Part shown: one piece after another, positions 34,128 to 44,595 of the stretch | Numbering within the stretch: position 1 is the first letter of the stretch | Layout: each line of letters starts with the position of its first letter | From: Phytophthora sp. 'mugwort' | Taxonomy: Eukaryota; Oomycota; Peronosporomycetes; Peronosporales; Peronosporaceae | Assembly: GCA_033558025.1 (NCBI GenBank) | Contig: JAUCEF010000017.1 | Span: forward strand, 4,030,001-4,094,000 | Direction of reading: 5' to 3' | DNA: 64,000 nucleotides | Made by a program: the position numbers and the translations under genes | Notes under the pieces: generated by a model | Told to the model about the DNA's origin: nothing | The model's database searches: none | What the model saw: the letters and a program-made list of their open reading frames with translations, nothing else

Positions 34128-34870
34128 TATGCAGCGCCATATTTTGAAATTTGTGGACCTCGGGCAACTGCACAATCATGTTGGATGGACCACTGTGCTG
34201 CTTGATCATCAACGTCGTGCAACCGTGTGCTGAAGCTGCTTCTGTCAATTTTTAACCAAGACGAACCCTCATCGTATATTCTATTATTTAGCATTGCACT
34301 AGAGCTTAGTGACCAAACTCTACATGCACATGTAGGTCTCGATTCGGAAAAAGGACAGAAGCACCTGGTTCAGATTGGTCCGAATCCTCAGGAACAGATT
34401 TATTTATGTCACCTACGTTATTAGCAACCACACCGACCTGACAAGACGCCTCGTTCGAAAATGAATTGATTTTAAAGCAAAATTTCGTTCTGTTTACTCA
34501 ATGCTCAAACACCTTCCTGGTGCTGGGCAGTCTCCGAAGTAGACTTGTCCACCTGGTCGGCTACAATGTACCCTGTAGGCTACACCTCATTGAGGTGATT
34601 CACACATCGCATTTGCAAATTGTGTCCACGTTTGGCTTACGCCTTACGTTGCGCGACGAGAGCCACGCTAAAGACACGCTACTTCCGGTATACCGGTCGG
34701 CACCGTCGACACACGAGGTTTTACTGACCCTCCGAGGTTTTTGCTCCTCTTTCAACTACCGGTGGACTACCGACAGCTGCTCCACCCGATATCGCCGCCG
34801 GGCCTCCACACACAAACAAGAACGCCTCCCCTCCTCTCGTCTTCCGACAGACAGACACACACGTAGCAGC
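34128..34870. other. Upstream region of the 279-residue membrane protein gene
   Basis: No convincing ORF. At 34743-34758 gctcctctttcaacta is a loose match (12 of 16) to the oomycete initiator, 113 bp before the ATG at 34871. Confidence 0.4.
34743..34758 (+). promoter_or_regulatory. Weak candidate Inr
   Basis: It shares GCTC, the pyrimidine run and CAA with the oomycete initiator consensus, and lies at a plausible distance from the start codon at 34871. Confidence 0.25.
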
Positions 34871-35902
34871 ATGGTGCAGGTGACTAAGCCCCTAGTGATT
34901 GCCGGCGTCTCTGCCGTAGCGGCCGTCGCCCTCCTCATCTTCGCGTTCACCCGCAACGGCAGCTCCAGCGTACGTTCAACATTACTGCCGCGTCGTTCGT
35001 GTGCTCGTCGCGGGCATACATTTCTCGAGTGATTTTGGTGATACAATGAACTGATCTTTTACGTTTACTAACAGGACTCGAAGAAAAACAAGCAGGAAGA
35101 TGGCGTGCGCGAGGTGCCCAACCTGCACAAGGAGCAGCTGCTTAGCATCCTCGAGACCATTTGCACGCAGATGGGCCAGGTCGTGGTACGTCCAGCAATA
35201 AATCTGCTCGGCTACACTGCAACTATGCACGAGTATTAATGTAAAGCGATTGATTGTTGGATAATGATGCAGATGCAATTGGCTAAGCTGGAGGCCAAGA
35301 TCCGCCAGGAATCGTCTCAAAGTGGACGCTCGTTGCCTGAGGACCAGCTAGCCTCGTACCTCATGGGCCAGTTCGAAGAGGCTATGAAGGCCATTGAGTC
35401 ACAGGTGTACGCCAAATTCCAGACAACGGAAGATGAGGTCAAGGTGGCCACCGAGTACTTCGAGGAGGAGGACGACAAGGACGTGGCCAATGCCGTGGCC
35501 AAGCTGCAGGAGCTTTACCGCGTCATGACCGGCGGCGGCTTCAGTGACGTCGAGGTGCCCGCTGAGCTCACGCTCACCAAGTTCATTGAGATCATGCAGG
35601 AGACCATGGAGTCGCTCAACGTGGCCATGGAAGAGGTCTGCCTCGAGGTCAAAGAGCTTAACCCGGATAACAAGGAGGAGGCCATCAACCAGAGATATGT
35701 CAAGCGTGCAGACAACTTGTCGGCCGAGATTCATGCTAAGCATGGACTCACACGCGAGGTGCTCCAGGCTGCTATGATGAAGTATCAGCAGGAGCCAGCC
35801 TTCTTGATGGCTATGACGGAGCTTCAGCAGCAGCAGGCCGAGCGCTTTGCGGCGGCCGCCGCCATCTTCAACGGGGAGGTGAACATGGGCTTGACCGAAT
35901 AA
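34871..35902 (+). CDS. Membrane-anchored helical protein, unknown function
   Basis: Exons 34871-34969, 35075-35185 and 35273-35902, all joined in phase 0; 279 residues. The introns are 105 and 87 nt with GTACGT donors. Exon 1 is almost exactly a signal-anchor (PLVIAGVSAVAAVALLIFAF), so the rest should be a soluble domain on one side of a membrane. Residues about 34-279 are mostly alpha-helical and acidic (LAKLEAKIRQ, EDEVKVATEYFEEEDDKDVA, LQQQQAERFAAAAAIF). I do not recognise a family. High GC-ending codon use suggests good expression. Confidence 0.82.
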
Positions 35903-36471
35903 GTGCCTGGTGCTCGTCTACCAACAATATCTACTAGAAGAATGGAACCCGATCGCCCAGTTACAGCCCGATTCAACCCTGTCGTCAGCTCAACCACGTC
36001 TCCAGCCACCCCCTCGTTTTTCCTATCCGCCCCCAACGACGTCCCCGACGCACACGAACCCACCCTCCGGTGCTTGTTCGGAGTAGCTAGATTCGCGCCG
36101 TCCTTGTCTCAGTTATGATCGCTCACTAGGAGCGAGGTAGGAGACGAGAGAGGAGGCTTTGCGACCCCGTCGCGGGCGCGCCTTTTTGATTGTCTGGCTG
36201 TGCGTGCGTGTCGGCTACATATTGGTTGAATGAGTTGTGCTGGTCATTGTCGTGTGTCTTCAAATGGTGTTGGCCGTGTGTCGCTTGACTTGATATCCAC
36301 TTCAACTTGATGTGAGCCGGGCGTCCTAGCTGCACTTGTGCTGGGTCGTCATGCTGCCAACCTCACTCATATTTATAGTGGCCGTTTTCAAAGACGCCAG
36401 CCCCAGGAAGTTCTGGTCGCGTATTTTCCCAGTTCTCTTTTAGCCTTGAGCGACGCGATCACCCAAACGTC
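35903..36471. other. Intergenic region
   Basis: 569 bp between two plus-strand genes. Nothing beyond the 3' UTR of the upstream gene and the promoter of the next is visible. Confidence 0.4.
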
Positions 36472-39400
36472 ATGCAGCACGATCGACTGGAAGGATGGAT
36501 GGTACGGCAGATTGAGAATGCAGACCTGGCCAAAGAGACAGTAATCCAGCAATCACCTTCAAAGCACTTGAGTCCTCGAACAGCAAGACCATCAGCTGCA
36601 ACACCTCGCAGAATAAAGGGTGGGGTGGCTACTTCACGCCGCATTTCCGTTGCTGGTCAGGAACTATGCTCAAGTCTACTCGTTCACTCCCCTCGACCAG
36701 TTCTGGACCGACTTACCGCCAATGATGGTCTGACCGAGCTCTCTCAAAGACGGGAACCCGATGAGAGCGTCGAGAAAAGGTGGCGTGCACAGTTCCATGA
36801 CCGCCAACAGCCTTGTATCGAAGGCGACAATGTCGATCGGACCAAAGTGCTGCACAATATGAAGGAGAACGGTCGACAGGGCGACGAGGAGCAGTCTCCG
36901 CTATTCTTATGGGGTTTACCTCGTGAAAATATCTTGGACTTTATTCGTCAGTCTGTACTTCCGTCGTCTTGGGCGTACGTATCTCGTCCAAGCTTGTCTG
37001 TTTTTTATGGATATTTAATGTTTATCATTCATTTTGTTGGCTAGAAACCCTTCTCCTCGACCTGTACGAGAGTGGGAAGCTGCGTCGCGTGAGCAGGATG
37101 AAGCTACACGTTTACGTCAATCGATGTAAGTTTCTGCACTTGTCGCAAAAAATATAGAAATGATGAAGTCGTAATTATTTTGAATTAGATCCAACACACT
37201 AGCATCTGCGTCACAGACGACACCGAGGAAACCTTCATCACCTCGAGCTCCATCACCTCCCCGAAGTCCGCATAATTCAGGCGACGATGCTTTAAGTCCT
37301 CGTAGAGGTGGTGGGAAGAGTCCGCGGTCTCAAAGCGTAACTGCAACTTCAGTTATCCCATTAAGTCCAAGATCACAAGGGATAACGTCAAAATCGGAAG
37401 AGAAGTGCGAAAACCTGTGAAAAATTACTTGCTACCTACAATTTTTGCTAACACAAGTTGTCCGAAACAGAATTCAACGTTTCATTGCTGAACTACGCGC
37501 GGAGCCAACCACGTGCGCTACATTTCAGGTACTCCAAACGTCCTGCCGAATTACCTCGCCTAAGCGACTGTATGCTTTTCTTACTAATGATGTTTTTTTT
37601 TCAGCGTGATATAGCGCAAATTCAAGACCAGCATCGTCTTGTAAGTTTATAGCTACTGGCCACCGATCGAATAGTATTCACAATGTGTTAACAAGACTGC
37701 GTTGTTTGTCCAGCAGAGAAATTACACAAGCGATGTAAGACTCAAACTTACCTATCTTCCGTCAGCTTAACTCTTATGGACTTGCTATCATCAGAAAATT
37801 CGAGAGAATAAAGAGCGTGCGAGAACTCCTAGATCCGCCGAAGTGTACGAGCTCAGGTAGGCAAACGCTATTCACTAACTTATACTTAAGTATGTTCGAG
37901 TGTGGACTGACCGTCTCCGACACGATGTGTTAGGACGAAACAAGCCGCAGAGCGAATGGAGCGCACTCAGCGGCAACGCGAGCAGCTTGTGCAACGAGAA
38001 GACGAACGGTTGGCCGCGAAACGAGAGGCGTACCTTCGACGGGTAAATCCTACCAGACAATTATCAGCTGCTGAGGTTGAACTGACAGTACGCTACCGGC
38101 GACGAAAGATTTGGCTCCACGTCGTGTCGTTTGCTGCAACTTCGCATAGCTGGCACGAGCAACTTGTCCAGACTAAACACCTAATGATGATGGCCAAGAT
38201 CGAAGGCACTGCGGCGTCTACCATTCAGCGGATTTGGCGGAGGTGGAAATGGCAACACGCCTCGAAACACACCGTCATCGTCTACACGTGGCTGCGCAAA
38301 TGCCTGTGGAAACTGCTTCTTCGCGTGCGTTGCCGTCGCAAGGCACGGCATGCGAAGCTGCTACGCCACTTTATGCTTGATCACTTGACCGATAGCCATG
38401 CGAGTCGGAATTTTAATCGGATGATGGTCCAATGGCGCAGCAAAGTCATCCGCGCTCAGAAAGCGGGCCTGTAAGTATTCACGAAAAGGACCTCACTTGT
38501 TCTAAAACTAAATATTCCCTTAAATTTTTGTTCACGTAGGTCCTTCATTCATTGCAATCAGGCTCGATTACAAGCTCTGTCATTGTGGTGGGACGAAGTC
38601 GATCACGACCGACAGCGCATGGATCGGCAACAAAACAGTAACGGTGACGATGGTCGACGCTTGACAACGCGCAGAGAATCGATTCGCAGTGCTCTTGGAC
38701 CCGCGCCAGGATCGGCAGGCACTCAACGAAAAAGTTTCTCCCGGGTGACAATTTTAGGTGGGATGGATGAAAAACTGGCCAGCATGCAAATGCTTTTAAC
38801 ACCCATCGAACTCCAGCGTCTACAGGGAAATTCGGTTCAGATCGTGAAAATCCCAAAGAGGTGAGGGATTTATTAGAAGCTAATGAACCGCTTCGGTTAT
38901 CTCACCGTTTTTTATGCTGCTGTCCTTGTTCAGCATTAAACTGCGTCTGCTAAATGAGCTCCTCACGAACGCGAGGAACGACTTCAGACGTCGACAACAA
39001 GCCTATCGGGAGATGATGCGTTGCGCGAATTATGCGAGGTTTGTATTTCAGTTAGGACTCGTTTCCTCATGCGCAACTGATGTTATTTTGCTGGGTATAA
39101 CTTACTAGAGAAGTGAAGCTGGAGGAAGCCCGCGCTATTGTCCAAAGCTCGGTGACACGGGAGGGAGCAGCAGATAATAGTCGCACGAACTTCACTCGCA
39201 CCGGGAGCGTCATACACCCGCCCCCGTGTTTTTCGCTGTTTTCAGACCCGAATGGAGCCAAGACGATGGAGGCACTCGTGCGTCGCGGCGTGCAACTTAC
39301 ACTGGAGGCCGACCCCGAGCTTAAAGCTCTCGTCATACGCCAGCAAGAACACCGCTTACAATCGCCGCAGTCATCTTCTCGCCGGTCTTCCGTATCGTTC

Positions 39401-39574
39401 TCAGGCGCAGCAGTGCTCCCATCCACAGTGTCAGCAACTTCTCCGTCGCCTTCGCCTAGATACAGCATCCTGAAAAAACCTACCCAGATTATTCTCTCCG
39501 CGTCACCTCATCCGGTGCTTGCAGTCGACAAGCCTAGTACACCGACACCAACAGCTACTGCGTTTTCAACCTAA
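36472..39574 (+). CDS. Eleven-exon basic coiled-coil protein with IQ-like motif, unknown
   Basis: Exons: 36472-36974, 37045-37125, 37189-37416, 37471-37528, 37605-37640, 37714-37734, 37795-37856, 37934-38470, 38540-38860, 38934-39038, 39109-39574. This gives about 805 residues. Every join keeps frame; exon 6 could start 3 bases later. The N-terminal third is Ser/Pro-rich (SPRAPSPPRSPHNSG type). The middle is a long Arg/Gln/Glu helix (ERMERTQRQREQLVQREDER) followed by TIQRIWRRWKWQHA, an IQ-like calmodulin-binding helix. A Ser/Pro-rich tail ends the protein. Domain style and intron density resemble cytoskeletal or axonemal proteins. This is inference; no family is assigned. Confidence 0.72.
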
Positions 39575-39812
39575 ACTCATGACAATTTGCATGCTAATTA
39601 CATATAGTCTCAATATCACAACAGCAATGCATTTTAAGTTATTAGCGGCGCAACAGAATGCAGCACATCACGATGAGCTTCCCACTTTTCTTCCGTGTAG
39701 GCAACGCGTTCCATCTCCTACGAAATCAGAGAAGAAGAATCATGGCAGGACGACCCAAAGAGAGCAAGGCACCACAAGCGAGCAGCAACCGAAGTCGATG
39801 GGTTCCTTGTGA
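39575..39812. other. Convergent intergenic gap
   Basis: 238 bp between the 3' ends of the IQ-like gene and the cyclase-domain gene. No feature was seen. Confidence 0.35.
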
Positions 39813-42209
39813 TTATACTCTATCCATGTCTTCGGTCCGCATTGCATTAGCGGAGTTACGTTGTGACGGTGTGATGGAGCCCTCTGTCCCGGACGAGCGA
39901 AGTAATGTCATAAGTTGAGAATGGTTGAGGGTGCTATTCCGCATGGCCAGCGCCACGCTGCCGCACACCATTTGGTTGGCCGACCCGCGCCCATGGCTCT
40001 CGTCTTCCATCTCTCCGTCCTCCTCGTCAATATCTTCGAAAACAAAAATACTATCATCCCACGAGAGGTTTAAGTCAAACTCCGTCTGACGAATCGAGTT
40101 GTTGGGCTGCTCACCACCATGGCTGAGCCGAACTAGCTCAGCTGGAACGTCCGGAACGGTTGTCTTGGCTTGGTTCGCGAGCGCCGCATCTTCGATACGC
40201 TTGGCCTTTGGCGCACGGCCACGAACCAGGGTAATAAGATCCAAGCTCAGCAGTGGTGATTGCACGTCAATGGGAATAGCTTCAATAAGGCCGATCGGCT
40301 TCGAGATCCCCTTGAAACTGTAGTAGCCGTGTGATTTGAACTGAAAAACTGTAGAGCCCGGGATGTCCTTAATCTTTTCAGCCTTGCTAATGATATGTTG
40401 GCTAGGGCACGTCGCCTGTGCAGCGCAGAAAGCACTCCAGGCATCACCACCAATGAGCACCTCACCACCGTGTGCAGCCTTGGCAATACGTGCCGTCTGA
40501 TTCACAATATTACCGAAGTAATCAGCGCGGCCACTTGTCTTGTGAGGACTGACACTAGCAGGAACACCAGTCTCAATACCCATCGACATCGAAAAACGTA
40601 ACTCTTGATTCTCATTCTCAAGATCCCACTCGCGGAATTTTTGCCGGATGCGAAGCTGAAACTCACCACACCACAAGATGGCGCTTGCTGGCGTGAAAAA
40701 TGCCAGCATGAAATCTCCCTGCAGCTCCTGGCACTCGTAACCGTTGTGTTTTCTCAGCAGCTCGCGAGCAACCAGACACAACGTCTTAATGCGATCTGCA
40801 AGTTCTTCTGCATGACAGCGAACAAGGGGCCGAGCACCTTCAATGAACGTGAACACCATCGTCACAGGCTTCTGTGCGGACGGAGCGTCGCGCATACCGA
40901 GCGAAAGCTGGTGTGGACTTTTCAATGACGGAAATCTCCGTAACTCCAAATCCCGTGGCAAAAGCAGCATAAGCAAAATTTCGTCCCCGAGAACTGCGTG
41001 ACAACCCAGGTCTTCCACGACTGGGTTGCCCAACTGGACAAGCTGTTCCTTTAACCGATCCCACACGTTGTCACTCAAAATAATCTGACCCCCGTGCGCG
41101 TATTCGCTGACTGTCTTGGTCCACTTGACAGCTTCGCACAGTGACAGCTCCGGGTTAATATCTGGGTCAGCCGTGTGAATAACCATCCGAACGCGGAAAC
41201 CACGGTAAAGTAGCATATTCTTCTTCGTCTTGCCGTTTGTCGTCACCGATATTTCCTTCATATCGTCAAACTGCTTGAGTAATTTATCATTCCATGCGGC
41301 ATACACCAGGCTGAGCTGCAGTGACAGACACCACTTGGCGGCGTGGAATTCCGAGGCAAAGGCGATCACAAACAGACCGGACCTCGAGTGGCTCAGAATT
41401 TCCTGCCCTCCATACTCGGACGCCAGTCGAGACAGCACCGTGTGCTCGTACAGCAGCTTCGCGTCCTCCATCAAGTCCTTGGCCTGACTCATCATCTCGC
41501 GGAAGCCCTGCACCGACACCTGCACAATTACGACCTTCTCCCACCTTACGGGAGTGAGATCTCCCAGATCCGTCTTGATCTTATTAACGGAGCTCTTCTT
41601 TCCAAAAGTTGTGCAGTTGGAGCCTCCTCCCGAGTACTCGGAGCCTGATCTCTCCAGGCTCTGTGTGCTACTACCACCGCTCTCCGCCTCCATTCTCGTA
41701 AGACGCAGTAGTAGTGTGGGGTTCTCCCGCTCGTGGGTCTGATGCTGCGAGCTTCCTTGCGACGAAACGGGTCTTAGTCCGTCTTGTGTCGTCGCGATCT
41801 CAAACGAGTTATTCTGTTCCTTCTGAAGTGTCGCGCTAGCATAATCCTGGCAACTGCCGCTGTCCTGGCTGCTGCCCGAGTCGGGCTTCCGCACAATCAT
41901 CTTACATAGCGGCCTGCTCGAGTTCGCGCTGCTGTCAGCCTGGAGACTCAGCTCACAGTCCAGACTGTGGCGCAGCGGGTAGTTGGCATTCACGTGGCGC
42001 AGCGAGTCACTGGACGTGGCCGAGTCCTTGTCGAGTCCGCGCGGAGACTGCGAGCGCACCCAGGGGCCGCCCATATCTCCTCCTCTCCGCGTCTCGTCGT
42101 CCAGCGCGTCATCCTGGTGCACATGCTGCAAATACGGCGCCAGCTCCCGCACGATGTCGTTGCGTGGCAAGCACTTCTCCAGCACACGCATGCAGCACCA
42201 CCAACACAT
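39813..42209 (-). CDS. Protein with two degenerate class III nucleotidyl cyclase domains
   Basis: Single exon, 798 residues. The N-terminus MCWWCCMRVLEKC has closely spaced Cys residues that could be palmitoylated. Residues 15-210 are polar and Ser-rich. Cyclase homology domain 1 spans about residues 225-420 (VVIVQVSVQGFREM, YAHGGQIILSDNVW), and domain 2 about 449-650 (TMVFTFIEGARPLV, ECQELQGDFMLAFF, DYFGNIVNQTARIAKAAHGG). In active cyclases two Asp bind metal, in an 'FTDIxG' and a 'GD' motif. Domain 1 has neither. Domain 2 has Phe in place of the first but keeps the second (about D499), and retains the VN...AR transition-state region. No TM segment. It may be a pseudo-cyclase or regulatory subunit. 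The tail is acidic and Ser/Asn-rich. Confidence 0.82.
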   Translation of the reverse strand: MCWWCCMRVLEKCLPRNDIVRELAPYLQHVHQDDALDDETRRGGDMGGPWVRSQSPRGLDKDSATSSDSLRHVNANYPLRHSLDCELSLQADSSANSSRPLCKMIVRKPDSGSSQDSGSCQDYASATLQKEQNNSFEIATTQDGLRPVSSQGSSQHQTHERENPTLLLRLTRMEAESGGSSTQSLERSGSEYSGGGSNCTTFGKKSSVNKIKTDLGDLTPVRWEKVVIVQVSVQGFREMMSQAKDLMEDAKLLYEHTVLSRLASEYGGQEILSHSRSGLFVIAFASEFHAAKWCLSLQLSLVYAAWNDKLLKQFDDMKEISVTTNGKTKKNMLLYRGFRVRMVIHTADPDINPELSLCEAVKWTKTVSEYAHGGQIILSDNVWDRLKEQLVQLGNPVVEDLGCHAVLGDEILLMLLLPRDLELRRFPSLKSPHQLSLGMRDAPSAQKPVTMVFTFIEGARPLVRCHAEELADRIKTLCLVARELLRKHNGYECQELQGDFMLAFFTPASAILWCGEFQLRIRQKFREWDLENENQELRFSMSMGIETGVPASVSPHKTSGRADYFGNIVNQTARIAKAAHGGEVLIGGDAWSAFCAAQATCPSQHIISKAEKIKDIPGSTVFQFKSHGYYSFKGISKPIGLIEAIPIDVQSPLLSLDLITLVRGRAPKAKRIEDAALANQAKTTVPDVPAELVRLSHGGEQPNNSIRQTEFDLNLSWDDSIFVFEDIDEEDGEMEDESHGRGSANQMVCGSVALAMRNSTLNHSQLMTLLRSSGTEGSITPSQRNSANAMRTEDMDRV

Positions 42210-43492
42210 CGCTCCGCCTGTGTCTTCAAAGTGCTATGTAGCCTCCTTGTCCCTGCGACTTTCCCTGTTTCTCTTTGTGTGGAGAAGGATGCCTTAGCTG
42301 CGGCTCCTTCTTTGGACTGTACGTACGTAACACGAAGGGTATTAAACAGCGCTGCGCCCTCCGTTAGCTTCGCGCGGCCTTCCTCCCTTGGCTTTTAGTG
42401 TTGAGAGCCGCTCCTGCTGCTGTTGGCTGCGCTGTGCTCTGGGCTTGCTTCTTTTCCGCAACCCGCAACATGCACTCTGACTCTGACTCGCGCTCTCTAT
42501 ACGGCATACAATTCGGCCGTCTGGTCATCGTGGGGTCGTGAGTCCAGAAACGGGCCGGAACTTCCACGGAAACCACGCGCATACTTTCCCCCGCGTTGCA
42601 CAACCGTTATTTAGTGCTGGTCTCACTACCAACCTTCCAGAACGAAGCGTAAATTATGCGGGTGATATCTCAACGCGCAATCTGAAAAGGCAACTTGTCA
42701 CGGACAAGTTGTCAGGCAGTTGAAAGCACAACGGCAGCGCGTCTTCTTCAGCCATCGGAGTACTGATACCGACCGAACGCCGTCGACAGCGGCGCTGGAT
42801 GAATCTACAAGCCACTGCCTAACCTTTGTTGGCCGCGTATTTCACTACAGATTATGAGCAGTTTACGCTCGTGGAATCACTCCGGAAGCTCTTTGCCCGT
42901 AAGCAAAGTCGATCGCTCGACGCGACGGCGGCGGTCTTTTCGACGGCGATGCCCAATGCAATTTGCAGACGTGGGTCGTTCATGTCGTCGTTGCTACGTC
43001 GGAGTTCGGAGCTGCCTTTGCTTTTTGCCTCCGTTTAACACCAAAGAAAGCTACTGGGCACAAATTTTGTAACCTGATCTAATTGACAGAAATGGATGTA
43101 ACGTACACCTGGTCCGGACAAGATGGCTGCCACCGATGCACCTGGAACCAGCAGCCAGCGTTACTGCACCGGATGCTGGGTATCGATCGTACTGTACAGT
43201 CTGCTACGAGTTGTTGGAGCTTACGCCGACGGGGGTTGCTTCATGGCATGCAACATTTTTGACGGTATCCGACGAAAGTGTCCTCACTGTGACGATGCAC
43301 CTTAACAAGTATAGTATACGTAAGCCGATATACGGGCTATGTGCTCTGCGAAAAATGGTGATGACGCGTACATGTACATCATTGTACAAGTTTTCGCAGA
43401 CGGCGGGTGACCAAGCGCGTGCTCATGGGGCAGACAAAAGTGTCGATTTTTGAGCCTGAAGTTCAACATTAATGCGGCGGCTGCTTCGCCGT
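42210..43492. other. Intergenic region
   Basis: 1.28 kb between the start of the cyclase-domain gene and the end of the carrier gene. Short ORFs here are not protein-like. A perfect 9-bp stem hairpin lies at 42691-42711. No RNA gene recognised. Confidence 0.4.
42691..42711. repeat. Short perfect inverted repeat
   Basis: caacttgtc and gacaagttg flank a 3-base loop (acg). It would fold into a 9-bp hairpin in either strand. It has no U-run, so it is not a typical terminator. Confidence 0.6.
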
Positions 43493-44595
43493 CTACTCCG
43501 AGTTGGCGATCATCATGAGTAGCGTGATGTACATTTGAATCTTCTCTTTGATCATGAGCATCAGTGCAGAAGAGAGCGCTCCCTACCTCGTTGGTCAATA
43601 GCATACAAGCTGTCAGTACATCGAGTGTATAAATGTCACTGGAATGGCACCACCGCAAAGGCAACGCACCCTGGTGAGCTCCGGTCCGAGGCCGCGGTAG
43701 AGCGCTAATGGGCCCTCCTCCGTGTATACGCGCTGCAGGGTCGACGCGATGGTCTCTTTCTTCGGCTCAGCACAGGTATCTGACTGGCCCATTCCCAGGT
43801 CGGTCACAACCGTTTGTTTCTTCTTATTAGCCTGCATTAACACCTTGGCGCGGATGTACGGGAAAAGCACGAGCGTTGCGATCGACCGCGCAATGGCTCC
43901 CAGCACGAACGCCTAATGAGCAGCAGCAACGCAAATACAAAACGGTCAAACAACATCCTTTATACCCACTATCTCAATACACTCACCTCCAGCGCGCCAA
44001 GTGACTGCGACGCCTGCTTGAACTTGCGCAGGTACATGCCTTTGAGGCGCTCGAAGACCGTGTACTGAATAGCAGGCTGCATACACAGCACAAAGTAGGC
44101 CCCCAGTCCTTTGTAGAGTCCCCCGATGCCATCCTCCTTGACAATCGAGCGGAGGATCTGCAGAATACTGCCGGACTCCGAGCCGGTCTGCATACGCGTG
44201 CCCACAAGCTCCATGGGCATCGTGATGGGCAGATGGCACAGCTCGCTAAGGTAGCCGATGCCCAGGTCCGTGATGGTGCCGATAGGCTTGCCGTCTTTGG
44301 GCGCCACCATCTGCGCTAGCATCGTGTACGCGTAGAAGTACATAAATTTGGAGGTCGAGGACTCGGCCGCCTTGTACTGAATGCCATGATACAGCGACTT
44401 GATGAGCGCCACCTGCCTGTTCTTCTTTGGGGATGAAGTGTCATCGCCTTCGTCGTCCTCGGGGAGCAGTGAAGCCCCCGACTGGATGCGCGTTTTCAGC
44501 GTGTCCAGCGGGTAGAGTATGCTCGTGGACAGGAACCCCCCCACGCCCGCGGCCGTGGCCGCCGCCACCATTTCCATCGGTTTACTAAGCGCCAT
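43493..44595 (-). CDS. Peroxisomal adenine-nucleotide carrier-like protein (mitochondrial carrier family)
   Basis: Exons 44595-43987, 43912-43670 and 43582-43493; 313 residues, joins in phase 0. Three carrier repeats are visible. Signature segments are LYPLDTLKTRIQ, LPITMPMELVGTRMQ (Asp/Glu site altered) and FPYIRAKVLMQ. The stretches FLSTSILYPLDT, QPAIQYTVFERLK, AFVLGAIARSIATLV and SSALMLMIKEKI follow the plant and yeast peroxisomal ATP carriers (PNC/ANT1 group) much better than mitochondrial ADP/ATP carriers. The family exchanges ATP for AMP across the peroxisomal membrane to feed fatty-acid activation. An acidic insertion (PEDDEGDDTSSPKK) sits in the first matrix loop. Confidence 0.82.

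Noticed and set aside
34466..35032. Plus-strand 188-residue ORF overlapping the start of the 279-residue gene
   Set aside because: It is out of frame with the spliced gene, reads through its first intron and has no protein-like pattern.
37458..37470. Earlier acceptor for exon 4 of the IQ-like gene
   Set aside because: Starting at 37458 brings a stop in frame. The acceptor at 37470/37471 keeps the reading frame.
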